The notes under the pieces were generated by a model. The model ran no database searches and was not told where the DNA came from. It worked only from the letters and a program-made list of their open reading frames with translations. Shown here piece by piece: positions 34,101 through 44,269 of a stretch of 61,475 nucleotides of DNA. Position 1 is the first letter of the stretch, and each line of letters opens with the position of its first letter. The stretch is from contig NZ_FNBN01000001.1 in the NCBI RefSeq assembly GCF_900102545.1, forward strand, positions 1 through 61,475, read 5' to 3'. Both the position numbers and the translations under genes were made by a program. The stretch is from Chitinophaga filiformis (lineage in GTDB: Bacteria > Bacteroidota > Bacteroidia > Chitinophagales > Chitinophagaceae).

Positions 34101-35507
34101 TCAATCAAAAATCTTCCCCCTGTTCAGTATATTGGATGGATCGAACACCTGCTTGATCTGCCGCATCAGCTGCATAGAAGTGTTGTCAAATATCACATCC
34201 ATATAACTTTTCTGTACCAGGCCTATGCCATGTTCTCCGCTGATGGTACCTCCGAGCTGTTTTACCAGCAGGAAGATCTCGCGGATACCTTCTTTCAGTG
34301 TTCCGTTCCACTGCTCTTCGGTCAACTCTCCCCGGATGATATTCACATGCAGGTTGCCATCGCCGGCATGTCCGTAACACACGGAATGGAAACCATATTT
34401 ACTTCCTATCTCTTTTACACCTTTCAGCAATACCGGCAGTTCTGCCCTTGGTACCACTGTATCTTCCTCTTTGTAAACAGAATTGGCTTTTACGGCTTCT
34501 GCCACCCGGCGGCGTAATTTCCAGAGTTCTTCTTTCTGCTGATGATCTTCTGCAAAGAGGATCTCTCCACAGTCGAATTCAGTTACTACTCCGGCAATTC
34601 CCTCCATTTCCTGCATCAGCACCTCCTGATAATTTCCGTCTACTTCTATCAGCAGGTGGGCTTGCACATCATCTTCTATTTTGACAGTGCTGCTGTCTAC
34701 ATACTTACTCACCCAATCCAGTGCATCCCTTTCCATAAATTCCATGGCGGAAGGTGTGAACCCCGCACGGAAGATAGCGCTTACCGCTGCACAGGCATTT
34801 TCAGCCGACCGGAAAGGCACCAGCATCAGCAGGTTGAATTTAGGTAAGGGGATCAGGCGGAGTACAATTTTGGTAACAATACCCAGTGTGCCCTCACTAC
34901 CCACTACCAACTGTGTCAGGTTGTAGCCGGTGGCGTTTTTCAGCACATTAGCCCCTGTCCAGATCACATCCCCCGAGGGAAGCACCATTTCCAGGTTCAG
35001 CACGTAGTCTTTCACCACTCCATATTTAACAGCTTTAGGCCCTCCGGAGTTCTCTGCAATATTTCCCCCGATAAAGCAGGAGCCTCTGCTGCTGGGGTCG
35101 GGGGGATAGAATAAACCTTTTTCTTTTACGGCATCCTGCAATACTTCAGTGATCACACCGGGTTCTGTAGTCACCTGCAGGTTTCTTTCGTCCAGGTCCA
35201 GGATCCGGTTAAACCGTTCCATGGAGATCAGCACACCACCCCATTGTGGCAATGCGCCGCCGCTCAGTCCTGTACCACCGCCACGGGGAGTGACAGGCAG
35301 GCCTTCCTGCTGGCACAGACGCATGATGCGGCTCAGTTGTTCTGTAGTATCCGGTTTCAACACCACCTCAGGGAGATAGTGCAAATCTTCTGTTTCATCA
35401 TGTGCATAGTTGTCCAGGCTTTCTGAATCAACTATCACATACGCTGCCCCTACTATCTCACGAAAAGCTTCGAGATGGCGGGTATTTACTTTCGCGAAAT
35501 CGATCAT
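34101..35507 (-). CDS. FAD-linked oxidase, glycolate oxidase GlcD-like
   Basis: A 468-residue flavoprotein of the GlcD/D-lactate dehydrogenase group. The PP-loop PRGGGTGLSGGALP (near residue 75) and SRGSCFIGGNIAENSGG bind FAD; the C-terminal FAD-oxidase domain ends with GGTISGEHGIGLVQK and DPSNILNRGK. It oxidises a 2-hydroxy acid; no GlcE/GlcF or LldEFG partners are adjacent, so the substrate (glycolate or D-lactate) is open. A TATTTTTG box (35519-35512) ends four nt before the ATG, hinting at a leaderless message. Confidence 0.92.
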   Translation of the reverse strand: MIDFAKVNTRHLEAFREIVGAAYVIVDSESLDNYAHDETEDLHYLPEVVLKPDTTEQLSRIMRLCQQEGLPVTPRGGGTGLSGGALPQWGGVLISMERFNRILDLDERNLQVTTEPGVITEVLQDAVKEKGLFYPPDPSSRGSCFIGGNIAENSGGPKAVKYGVVKDYVLNLEMVLPSGDVIWTGANVLKNATGYNLTQLVVGSEGTLGIVTKIVLRLIPLPKFNLLMLVPFRSAENACAAVSAIFRAGFTPSAMEFMERDALDWVSKYVDSSTVKIEDDVQAHLLIEVDGNYQEVLMQEMEGIAGVVTEFDCGEILFAEDHQQKEELWKLRRRVAEAVKANSVYKEEDTVVPRAELPVLLKGVKEIGSKYGFHSVCYGHAGDGNLHVNIIRGELTEEQWNGTLKEGIREIFLLVKQLGGTISGEHGIGLVQKSYMDVIFDNTSMQLMRQIKQVFDPSNILNRGKIFD

Positions 35508-35511
35508 GCAA

Positions 35512-35519
35512 CAAAAATA
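35512..35519 (-). promoter_or_regulatory. TAnnTTTG box directly before the GlcD-like gene
   Basis: TATTTTTG on the minus strand with four nt to the ATG at 35507. No obvious -33 element is seen. Confidence 0.45.
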
Positions 35520-35534
35520 GGAAAAAGCATCCTG

Positions 35535-36557
35535 TTAAAAAGAAGGACAGATAACTGACCTCTTGGCGCCAGAAAAACTACGGTTGGGATACAATCCGGT
35601 ATAAACAATACCAATCTCATAAGCACCACGACGATTATTGAACTGGGCCAGTGATGATGTGGTTACGTCGTAACTGAACATAATCTTTACCCTGTTCAGC
35701 TGATATCCCACCAGGAATACCGCCGCATCATTCAGACGGTAATAAGCGCCGCCATACAATTGCGTGCCTCCGTCGCCGGAAAGGTTATAAGCAAGGTTAC
35801 CACCAAACACTGTTTCTGTTGCTCCGGCCTGCCTTGCATAGTAGGCAGAGGGATTCACGATCACTTTATCACTCAGCTTCACACTACTGTTCAGGAAAGC
35901 GATGTACCGGCGTGCGATCACATTATCTCCCTCGAAAAATGTTTCCCTCGGTGTATTGATATGTTGTGCTGATACGCCAACATTGATATAAACATTGTCT
36001 GTCGGGAAATAAGCATAGTTCATTCCCACCTGCATATCAAAGTAAGAGATCTTCGTCTGGCTGAAAGGCTCTGCTGTGGGCACCTGTGCGTCAAAGAACT
36101 TTCCATTCCACTGGTCGCCGAAAGTCAGTTTCGTTACATCTACCCTTTTACTGGCAGATCCTACATTGAAGCCGAGCGACAAGAGGCTGCTCTGTCCCAG
36201 CAGCTGGTGATAGGCGATAGACCCGTATACTTTGGTGGAGGTCAGGTTACCACTGCCTGCCACATCCCTTAATACTACACCGCCTACACCTAACCAACCA
36301 TATTCAAGCCTGTCGCGGAATAACTGAAAATCTCCAAAGGCTGACATGGTCTTATAGGGAACGGGAATGCTGGCCCACTGATTACGGTAATTGATGCCGA
36401 TACGGTAATTACCATCCGGAATGAAGCCTGTATTAGCAGGATTTGTAAGGAGCGGTGAATTGAAGTATTGCGAGAAATGCATATCCTGTGCATTTCCCTC
36501 GAATGCTGCGGTTAACAACATTATACAACCTGCGATGTGTTTAAAAATCTGCTTCAT
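35535..36557 (-). CDS. PorP/SprF family outer-membrane protein (second copy)
   Basis: A 340-residue PorP/SprF paralogue. Signal peptide 1-23, then the family start AQDMHFSQYFNSPLLTNPAN and YRIGINYRNQWASIPVPYK. Barrel-like strands follow, and the final segment, near RGAYEIGIVYTG and ending CPSF, matches the other copy's CPNF end. It starts four bp after the stop of the PKD/SBBP protein gene, so it must be translated from the same message and likely binds that protein's C-terminal domain. Confidence 0.95.
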   Translation of the reverse strand: MKQIFKHIAGCIMLLTAAFEGNAQDMHFSQYFNSPLLTNPANTGFIPDGNYRIGINYRNQWASIPVPYKTMSAFGDFQLFRDRLEYGWLGVGGVVLRDVAGSGNLTSTKVYGSIAYHQLLGQSSLLSLGFNVGSASKRVDVTKLTFGDQWNGKFFDAQVPTAEPFSQTKISYFDMQVGMNYAYFPTDNVYINVGVSAQHINTPRETFFEGDNVIARRYIAFLNSSVKLSDKVIVNPSAYYARQAGATETVFGGNLAYNLSGDGGTQLYGGAYYRLNDAAVFLVGYQLNRVKIMFSYDVTTSSLAQFNNRRGAYEIGIVYTGLYPNRSFSGAKRSVICPSF

Positions 36558-36561
36558 ATCA

Positions 36562-39500
36562 TCATCTTAACAAGGTTACGCTTCCATTCCTGGTAGCAGT
36601 GGTACCGTCACTAAATTGTACGTTGATCACATATGCATAGGCGTCCATTGGTTGTAATGCACCTTTAAAACCTCCATCCCATCCTATTGTCGGACTATTC
36701 GATTCAAACACCATCTGGCCCCAGCGATTATAGATCTTCATATTAAACTTGTCAATACCAAACCCTTTTACCAGGAATACATCATTTACTCCATCTCTGT
36801 TCGGAGAGAACGCGGATGGGATATCAAACAGCGGTATTACGATAGCACTCACCTGCTTGTGGGCTGTATCCGTACAACCCGCGCTGTTTGTGGATATTAG
36901 GTATACATCGAATACGCCTGTCTTATTGTACTGGTGCGACGGGTTAGGTTGCGAAGAAGCATCGCCGTCTCCAAATTCCCACAGGAAAGTTACTGCATCC
37001 GGAGAGGATTGGTTAGTAAAAGTGATAGGCGTATTTTCCACCGGTTTAGTCGGTGTAAAAGTAAAGTCGGCTGTTGGCGGCGGGAACACGTTGATCGTCA
37101 TGGTGGTATCATCTGTTTTGTTACAGGTGTTATTATCCACCACATGCAATGATACCGGAAAACTGCCCGCATTCGGATATACGTGAACGGGATTTACTTC
37201 AGTAGAAGTAGTACCATCGCCAAAGTCCCACGTAAATGATTCACCGCCCATGGTTGTATTCACAAACTCAATAGTAGCAGGCACACAGGTGCTGTCGGGC
37301 GCTGTGAAGGAAGCCCTTACATTCTGCGCTACACGCAATGGTACAGTGTCTGTATGCGGTGCATTACAATAATTCGTGTCAATCAATGTCAATGTTGCGT
37401 TATATACACCTTCTGCTGCATAGCGGTGTGTGTATGGGAAATCATTCGGCCCTACGATTACAGGAGCGGTATTGTCACCGAAATTCAATTCAAAAGAAGT
37501 ATCAGTAAAAGGTCTCGGCGGTGTCGGCGCTGTGAAATTAAACTGGTAATTCAAATCTTCACATGGTGGTAGACGCTGTGCTGTCATATCAAAGTCAGCC
37601 CTGTCGGTACGGATACGCAGGTCCAGTATAGCAGTGTCACAACCATTACAGCTGGCGGGATCACATTTGACGAGGGTCACCCTGTAGTTGCCGGGATTAT
37701 TGTAAGTATGCTGAATGGTGTCTTTACCGGTTACAGGTGCAGAACCATCTCCAAAGTTCCATGTCCAGGTCTGTGCCGGTATACGTGTGGTATCGACAAA
37801 AGTAATCGTGGCCGGTACACAGTAATTCGTTCTTCTTTCCAGCGTTTTGATACCTGCCTTTACACCATCCAGGTTGAAGGCGATCTTCAATGCACCCAGG
37901 TTACAGTTAGGAGGAGCAGTTGTTGCATATGCGCCTGGCGTAGTCGGATAACGCGGCCTGACATCCGGATTTCTGCTGGTTGGACACCAGGCACAGATAC
38001 CCTGGTAGATCACACCATTACGATCGAAACGGCTGGTACCACCATCCACGTGTTCATAAGTACCATTGCCGCCAAAGTAACTCCCATATAGTATGTCTGT
38101 AGCATCGCGCTGTAATACAAAGAAATAGAAATCCTGACTATCCATCGTACGCTGTAAAGGATTCTTCAGCGGTAAACCTGATGTATTGGAATTGGGATAA
38201 TGCAGTTCAACGTCAATACCGCCGCCCCATCCGGATACGTACACGTTTTCGCAACGGTCTACGAGGAAAGCCACCGGTGATATACTCGGCGTGGAAGCAC
38301 CTTTACCAAATGTGGTGGAGTATACAAATGCAGACAGATCCGGCTGCAGTTTAGAGATAAATTGTTTTGAGTTGTCATTGTAGAAAGAGCCCGTATTAGG
38401 CGCCTGCTGCGTAGGCCAGGTTCCTTCGGTAGTACCCATGATGTATACAAACCCTTTGGAGTCCAGCTGGATACCGTATACCTGGTCGGCTGCCACTGTG
38501 TTGGCACCCATATAAGTACTCTGTAAGATGGATGTACCATCTGCACTGATATGCGCAATGAAACCATCGCATATCCCCCCTCTGTAAGCGCCATAGATAG
38601 GGTTTCCCCTGATGGGGAAGTTGTTACTGGCGGTACCGCCGGCAACATATAATGTACCGCCGTTCAATGCCAGCACATACGCTGCATCTTCCTTGCTGCC
38701 ACCAATAAAGCTGGCCCACAACAGGCTGGAACAGTTCTGATCTATTTTCAGTACCACACCATCCTGCGCGCCTCCGAAGCCTGTCTGAAATGCGCCGGAT
38801 GTTACAGGAAACTTATCTGAACGGGTACAGCTGGCTACGTAGATGTTGCCGGTATTATCTATCACTACTTCACTGCGGGCATCATCGCCGTAGTTACGCA
38901 GCAGCACGGAAGCGCCCAGTGTTCTGTCTTCACGGATATTAACACCGTCATCGCCAGGACTGGCCACAATGAGAGTTCCTATGATAGCAGAACCTGTAGC
39001 ATTGAGTTTGGTGACCGCAATATCCCATCCACCACGGTTACCCACCACTACCGGCTGACCGTTGTTGGAAGCGGCACCGGGGAAGTTGCCGGAAGTAGTT
39101 CTTCCTGAGATCACCAGGTTACCGGCAGGATCTACAAAGAGACTATGTGGTTGTTCCTTGCCACCGCCACCCAGGTAGGTAGCATAGACCAGGTTACGGC
39201 CATTCGGAGAAAACTTACTGATACCAATATCAAAACCACCTTCAGCATAAGTATTTTGCACTACGCCTGGTGTAACAGGATATCCTACATTAAATACGAT
39301 ACCACCGCCATAAAAGGCGCCTGCATTATCGTAGGTAGCGGTGAAACCCCAGTTATCTGCCTGGGAACCAGATACTGTAGAAAAGATATAAGAAGGATCG
39401 ATGATCAGCGGATAGTTGTTGTCGTACTTACCGGATATCTTAAACTTCAACTTTAATCCATTTAGCACATAAGACACTTTTACGGATACACGCTGATTGT

Positions 39501-40260
39501 CAATGTACTGATAGGCAAAAGGCATCTGCTCTGTAACAGTACCCACTGAAGTGGTGATGAGCAGTTGTTCTTTTTTGATCTCCAGTTTGTCCACGCCGGT
39601 ATATTGCAGTTGTACCTGGGAAGGATCAGCGCCTGGTTGTACGATAAGATCATACTTCAGCACACCTGCTTCTGAATACACCTGCATGTCGATGCCATTG
39701 TATAGTGCCTTGTAATTAACCAGCTGATAAGATTTCACACCGGATGCCCATTTCTTCGGGTCATTACCGATGAAGTAGTTGGCATAACTCTCAGACGCTT
39801 TTTCAGGAACAATTTCCGGATTTCCTGCATTCAGAAAAGTCACTTCATATGCATGTCCTTTTACCGCGGGGATGGGCAGCGGGCCGCTGGCATCACCATC
39901 CACCTTTCCGGCAACTGCATTTGCAGCACCGGCTTTTGCGTTGGCAGCATAGCTGGGATCAGGCACCCATATAACGGAGTCTGTACCACCATGTACATGG
40001 CCATGTATTCTTTCTGCCAGTTCCTGGCGTTGTTTCATGTCCTGCAGGAGGAATGTAAAACCTGTGCGTTTCAGAAAGGCAGCACCTCCACCCATGTCAG
40101 TTTTATAAAGGAAATCGCCGTTCCACTGTCCTTTGTTCTCAGTAAACTGCAGAGGGGTATTGTTATAGATTTCCTGTACCTGTACCTGCGCACTGGCAGT
40201 TACGCCTGTAAAAAGCGAAAGAAGGAAAGCTAAACAGCCTATAGGGAAAGTAAAATTCAA
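36562..40260 (-). CDS. SBBP- and PKD-repeat surface protein with type B T9SS sorting domain
   Basis: A 1232-residue exported protein. Signal peptide at residues 1-25 (TASA-Q). An N-terminal DUF7948-type domain (FTENKGQWNGDFLYKTD, YNGIDMQVY) is followed by SBBP beta-propeller repeats (about 300-760, for example YATYLGGGGKEQ), then about four PKD domains (WTWNFGDGS, FELNFGDNT, FTWDFGDGT, FLWEFGDGD), and the gliding-motility-associated C-terminal domain (SAFSPNRDGVNDVFLV, YNRWGQMVFE, NGSVTLLR). The only start that keeps the signal peptide intact is a TTG at 40260; no in-frame ATG lies between it and the upstream stop. It pairs with the PorP/SprF gene downstream. Confidence 0.93.
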   Translation of the reverse strand: MNFTFPIGCLAFLLSLFTGVTASAQVQVQEIYNNTPLQFTENKGQWNGDFLYKTDMGGGAAFLKRTGFTFLLQDMKQRQELAERIHGHVHGGTDSVIWVPDPSYAANAKAGAANAVAGKVDGDASGPLPIPAVKGHAYEVTFLNAGNPEIVPEKASESYANYFIGNDPKKWASGVKSYQLVNYKALYNGIDMQVYSEAGVLKYDLIVQPGADPSQVQLQYTGVDKLEIKKEQLLITTSVGTVTEQMPFAYQYIDNQRVSVKVSYVLNGLKLKFKISGKYDNNYPLIIDPSYIFSTVSGSQADNWGFTATYDNAGAFYGGGIVFNVGYPVTPGVVQNTYAEGGFDIGISKFSPNGRNLVYATYLGGGGKEQPHSLFVDPAGNLVISGRTTSGNFPGAASNNGQPVVVGNRGGWDIAVTKLNATGSAIIGTLIVASPGDDGVNIREDRTLGASVLLRNYGDDARSEVVIDNTGNIYVASCTRSDKFPVTSGAFQTGFGGAQDGVVLKIDQNCSSLLWASFIGGSKEDAAYVLALNGGTLYVAGGTASNNFPIRGNPIYGAYRGGICDGFIAHISADGTSILQSTYMGANTVAADQVYGIQLDSKGFVYIMGTTEGTWPTQQAPNTGSFYNDNSKQFISKLQPDLSAFVYSTTFGKGASTPSISPVAFLVDRCENVYVSGWGGGIDVELHYPNSNTSGLPLKNPLQRTMDSQDFYFFVLQRDATDILYGSYFGGNGTYEHVDGGTSRFDRNGVIYQGICAWCPTSRNPDVRPRYPTTPGAYATTAPPNCNLGALKIAFNLDGVKAGIKTLERRTNYCVPATITFVDTTRIPAQTWTWNFGDGSAPVTGKDTIQHTYNNPGNYRVTLVKCDPASCNGCDTAILDLRIRTDRADFDMTAQRLPPCEDLNYQFNFTAPTPPRPFTDTSFELNFGDNTAPVIVGPNDFPYTHRYAAEGVYNATLTLIDTNYCNAPHTDTVPLRVAQNVRASFTAPDSTCVPATIEFVNTTMGGESFTWDFGDGTTSTEVNPVHVYPNAGSFPVSLHVVDNNTCNKTDDTTMTINVFPPPTADFTFTPTKPVENTPITFTNQSSPDAVTFLWEFGDGDASSQPNPSHQYNKTGVFDVYLISTNSAGCTDTAHKQVSAIVIPLFDIPSAFSPNRDGVNDVFLVKGFGIDKFNMKIYNRWGQMVFESNSPTIGWDGGFKGALQPMDAYAYVINVQFSDGTTATRNGSVTLLR

Positions 40261-40486
40261 CGGAGTAGATTTAAAATGTTTATTCCTAGATCTTTATCAC
40301 TTATATAATACGTAATAACGCAGACAGCGGTACATTTGTTACCGCAAGAACAGCGCCAATTCAATTAGTAGTATCATCCCAAAACGCCGGCGGTTATAAT
40401 ATAGATGGCGGAAAAGGGCCGGAGTTTAAAATAAGTCAATATACCAGCTTGCCGGGGCGCATTTAGATAATAAACGTAAAAGTGGC

Positions 40487-42598
40487 TCAGGAAATTTTAC
40501 TCCACTGAGATTTTCCTTGCTGTGCGGCCAGAAACCGCTGTAAGGATTGATTCTCAGGCGTTGACAAGTCAGGGTCTTCCTGCAGTATTTTCTCTGCACT
40601 GGCGCGGGCGGCTTCAAGTATCGGTCTGTCTTCCACAATATCAGCCAGTTTCAGGTCAAGTAAACCACTCTGGCGGGTACCTTCAATATCGCCCGGTCCT
40701 CTCAATTCCATATCTTTTTCAGATATCACGAAACCATCATTTGTCTGTACCATTACCTGGATACGTTCTTTTGAATCTGCGCCTACTTTGTTGCCCGTCA
40801 TGAGAATACAGAACGACTGTTCTGCTCCTCTTCCTACGCGTCCGCGTAGCTGGTGCAACTGGGAAAGGCCAAATCGTTCCGTGCTTTCAATAACCATCAC
40901 GGAGGCATTGGGTACATTCACCCCTACCTCTATCACGGTGGTAGCTACCATGATCTGCGTATCGCCTTTTACAAAACGCTGCATGTTGGTATCCTTCATT
41001 TCTACCGGCTGGCGGCCGTGCACCATACTGATATAGTATTGCGGCTCCGGGAAAAACGCTTTCACTTCTTCATATCCCTTCATCAGGTTCTCATAATCCA
41101 GCGTTTCTGAATCTTCAATTAACGGATATACGATGTATGCCTGCCGGCCTTTACGGATCTCATCTTTGATGAAGTCCATGACCTGGGGCCGCTGGAACTC
41201 CGTACGGTGTACCGTCGTAATGGGTTTACGACCTGGCGGCAGTTCGTCAATTACTGACACATCCAGGTCGCCGTATACGGTCATTGCCAGTGTACGGGGA
41301 ATGGGAGTAGCCGTCATGACAAGTATATGCGGTGGTATGACGTTTTTCTCCCACAGGCGGGCACGCTGTGCCACCCCAAAACGGTGTTGTTCGTCAACAA
41401 TGGCCATTCCGAGATTCTTAAACACCACCTGGTTTTCCAGCAGGGCGTGGGTACCGATCAGCAGGTGGATCTCCCCTTCTTCCACTTCTTTCAGGATCTG
41501 TTTACGGGCTTTCCCTTTCACATTCCCGGTGAGCAGGGCCACCTTCACCGGCATATTTTCCAGCAAGCCGGCAATGCTTTTATAGTGTTGCTGGGACAGG
41601 ATCTCGGTAGGCGCCATCAGGCAGGCCTGAAAACCGTTATCTACTGCCAGCAGCATGGTTAGCAGGGCTACCATTGTTTTCCCGCTGCCCACATCTCCCT
41701 GTATGAGGCGATTCATCTGCCTGCCAGTAGTGGTATCCTGACGGATCTCTTTCAGTACACGTTTCTGTGCTCCTGTCAGAGAGAAAGGCAGGTGATGATT
41801 GTAAAAGGTATTAAATGCGTCGCCTACAGTATTGAAGACAAAACCATGCGACAACTGCTGCCTTTTGATCTTCAGCCGGCAGATCCTGATCTGGGCCAGG
41901 AATAACTCTTCAAATTTCAGCCTGCGGCGGGCCTGATTGGCATCGTCCTCTCCGGCCGGCAGGTGAATCTTAAAATAGGCTTTTGCCCTGTCCATCAGCC
42001 GGTATTGCTGCAGGATGGAGGAAGGGATATTTTCCGGTATTTCCCCGGGGGATAATTGTTCCAGCAAGGCCTTTGTGAGCTTGCCGATCGCTTTGGCCGT
42101 CAGCCCCCGGGCTTTCAGTTTTTCGGTAGTATAATACACCGGTTCGAGAAATGGTTTCCCGCTGGCTATCTCTTCTGTCAGCAGGTCCATTTCCGGATGG
42201 GACATCTGCAGGTAACCATTGAATACGGAGATCTTTCCGAACACCAGGTACGACACATTCTGCTGCAGCGACTTTTCCATCCATTGCCAGCCCTGGAACC
42301 AAACCAGGGAGATCTCCCCGGTTTCATCCCGCAGATTGGCCACCAGTCTTTTCGCACGCTTATCTCCTATCACTTCCATACGGGTGATCTTTCCGCGGAT
42401 CTGTACGTAATCCATCTGCATATGCAGACTGATGATCTTTTCCACTTTTGTGCGGTCCACATAACGGAAAGGATAATAATACAGCAGGTCTCTGAAGGTG
42501 TGGACGCCTATTTCCTTGCGCAGTAGTTCTCCCCGCTGGGGACCTACCCCCTTCAGATACTCTATCGGATTGGATAATATGGCGTTCTTAAAATCCAT
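40487..42598 (-). CDS. recG: ATP-dependent DNA helicase RecG
   Basis: A 703-residue helicase that regresses stalled forks and processes branched DNA. The N-terminal wedge/OB domain (about 55-160) is followed by helicase motifs: I QGDVGSGKTMVA near residue 305, Ia MAPTEIL, II as DEQH (VDEQHRFGV), III TATPIPRTLAM, then VI QLRGRVGRG and the C-terminal TRP-type region FVISEKDMELRGPGDIEGTRQSG. Complete; length typical. It stands between intergenic gaps on both sides. Confidence 0.97.
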   Translation of the reverse strand: MDFKNAILSNPIEYLKGVGPQRGELLRKEIGVHTFRDLLYYYPFRYVDRTKVEKIISLHMQMDYVQIRGKITRMEVIGDKRAKRLVANLRDETGEISLVWFQGWQWMEKSLQQNVSYLVFGKISVFNGYLQMSHPEMDLLTEEIASGKPFLEPVYYTTEKLKARGLTAKAIGKLTKALLEQLSPGEIPENIPSSILQQYRLMDRAKAYFKIHLPAGEDDANQARRRLKFEELFLAQIRICRLKIKRQQLSHGFVFNTVGDAFNTFYNHHLPFSLTGAQKRVLKEIRQDTTTGRQMNRLIQGDVGSGKTMVALLTMLLAVDNGFQACLMAPTEILSQQHYKSIAGLLENMPVKVALLTGNVKGKARKQILKEVEEGEIHLLIGTHALLENQVVFKNLGMAIVDEQHRFGVAQRARLWEKNVIPPHILVMTATPIPRTLAMTVYGDLDVSVIDELPPGRKPITTVHRTEFQRPQVMDFIKDEIRKGRQAYIVYPLIEDSETLDYENLMKGYEEVKAFFPEPQYYISMVHGRQPVEMKDTNMQRFVKGDTQIMVATTVIEVGVNVPNASVMVIESTERFGLSQLHQLRGRVGRGAEQSFCILMTGNKVGADSKERIQVMVQTNDGFVISEKDMELRGPGDIEGTRQSGLLDLKLADIVEDRPILEAARASAEKILQEDPDLSTPENQSLQRFLAAQQGKSQWSKIS

Positions 42599-42697
42599 AG
42601 ACTACATTCCTCAGGCGAATGAAGATCCCCGGCCTGTGGATATGCTAATTTTGTTTTTTTAAAGGTCTGGCTTTCTCAATAAGCAGGATACAAAAAT

Positions 42698-42730
42698 AAA
42701 AGGTAAACAGCATACACTGTTTACCTTTTG
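42698..42730 (-). terminator. Terminator after citrate synthase
   Basis: Stem aaaaggtaaacag / ctgtttacctttt with a six-nt loop; on the minus strand it is followed by ATTTTTG. Confidence 0.85.
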
Positions 42731-42751
42731 AAATATTATTACAGGTGGTGA

Positions 42752-44071
42752 TTATTCAGCTTCCACCTTACCTTCTACGAATTGTTTCATCCATTCTGTA
42801 GTAACGGATTTCGGTCTTTCCAGAGAGAAACCAAGTGCACGGTCCCAGCAGAGGGAAGCCAGTACACCCAATGCACGGGATACGCCGAACAATACGGTAT
42901 AGAATTCATATTCCACCAGGCCATAATGTACCAGCAGTGCACCGGAATGTGCATCTACGTTAGGCCATGGGTTCTTGATCTTACCGAGGCTTTCCAGGAT
43001 CGGTGGCACGGTTTCATACACCAGCCATACGATACGTACCAGCTCATCGTCAGACAGGTGTTTCTTTGCAAACTCCATCTGTGCAGTGAAGCGCGGGTCT
43101 GTTTTACGCAGTACCGCGTGACCGTAACCTGGTACTACCTTACCATCGCTCAGCGTCTTACGTACGTAATCTTCGATCTGCTGTTTGGTTGGCATACCAC
43201 CACCCAGTTCTTCGCGCATATCGAGGATCCACTTGATCACTTCCTGGTTAGCCAGACCATGCAGCGGACCAGCCAGACCGTTCATACCTGCTGCAAATGA
43301 CAGGTAAGCATCGCTCAATGCAGAACCTACCAGGTGGGTAGTATGTGCACTTACGTTACCACCTTCGTGGTCAGCGTGAATGGTCATGTAGAGGCGCATC
43401 AGTTCTTTGAAGCCTTCATCTTCATAACCCAGCATGTGAGCAAAGTTACCAGCCCAGTCCAGCAAACCGTTCGGCTGTATGTGGTTGTTGTTTTTATATT
43501 TACGACGGTAGATATAAGCGGCAATACGTGGCAGACGCGCGATGAGGTCCATAGCATCATCGTACATCACGCTCCAGTAATCTTTTTTGTTCATGCCTTC
43601 TGCATAGGCTTTCGCAAAAGCAGATTCTGTCTGCATAGCCATTACACCTACGGTGAACATGGTCATCGGGTGAGTAGATACCGGCAGGGCATCAATAGCA
43701 GCAAAAACGTGGTTAGGCACATGAGAGCGGCGTGCCCACTGGTTAGAAAGGTGCTGTACGTCAGCTTCTGCTGGCAGTTCTCCTATCAACATCAGGTAAA
43801 ATAATCCTTCCGGCAAAGGCTCAGCGCCACCTTTAACTTTCGGCATTTTCTCCCTCAGTTCCGGAATGGAATATCCACGGAAACGGATCCCTTCGTTAGC
43901 ATCCAGCAATGATGTTTCTGTCACCAAACCAGTTATGCCACGCATCCCCTGGTATACCTGTGCCAATGTAACATCCTCTATCTTCTTATTGCCATGGTTC
44001 TTCACGAGGTCCTTCACTTCCGCATTGAGCTCATCGGCCTTTACCTTGAATTTTTCTTTTATATACCCCAT
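42752..44071 (-). CDS. gltA: Citrate synthase, eukaryotic (mitochondrial) type
   Basis: A 439-residue citrate synthase that condenses acetyl-CoA and oxaloacetate at the entry of the TCA cycle. The catalytic residues are visible: His in GPLHGLANQEV near residue 267, His in VPGYGHAVLRKTDPRF near 310, and Asp in NVDAHSGALL near 365. The surrounding sequence (MRGITGLVTETSLLDANEGIRFRGYSIPE, PMTMFTVGVMAMQTES, HTTHLVGSALSDAY) resembles mitochondrial type I enzymes rather than the hexameric NADH-inhibited type II of proteobacteria. ATG at 44071 (MGYIKEK) is chosen over a TTG ten codons upstream. A TACTTTTG box (44126-44119) lies 47 nt upstream. Confidence 0.96.
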   Translation of the reverse strand: MGYIKEKFKVKADELNAEVKDLVKNHGNKKIEDVTLAQVYQGMRGITGLVTETSLLDANEGIRFRGYSIPELREKMPKVKGGAEPLPEGLFYLMLIGELPAEADVQHLSNQWARRSHVPNHVFAAIDALPVSTHPMTMFTVGVMAMQTESAFAKAYAEGMNKKDYWSVMYDDAMDLIARLPRIAAYIYRRKYKNNNHIQPNGLLDWAGNFAHMLGYEDEGFKELMRLYMTIHADHEGGNVSAHTTHLVGSALSDAYLSFAAGMNGLAGPLHGLANQEVIKWILDMREELGGGMPTKQQIEDYVRKTLSDGKVVPGYGHAVLRKTDPRFTAQMEFAKKHLSDDELVRIVWLVYETVPPILESLGKIKNPWPNVDAHSGALLVHYGLVEYEFYTVLFGVSRALGVLASLCWDRALGFSLERPKSVTTEWMKQFVEGKVEAE

Positions 44072-44269
44072 TTTAAACTGTTGATTAGGTAATGATAACA
44101 AAAAATCGGATCAATTGTCAAAAGTAATGATTTGTTGAAAAACTTAGCTGCTTACAATCATAGAATTACGGGTAGCAATAAACAACATAACTTTCAAACA
44201 ACTGATTTCCAATATACAAATAAGCAAATATTAATATAAACGGAATAAATTAAAAAAATGTGAAATTTT

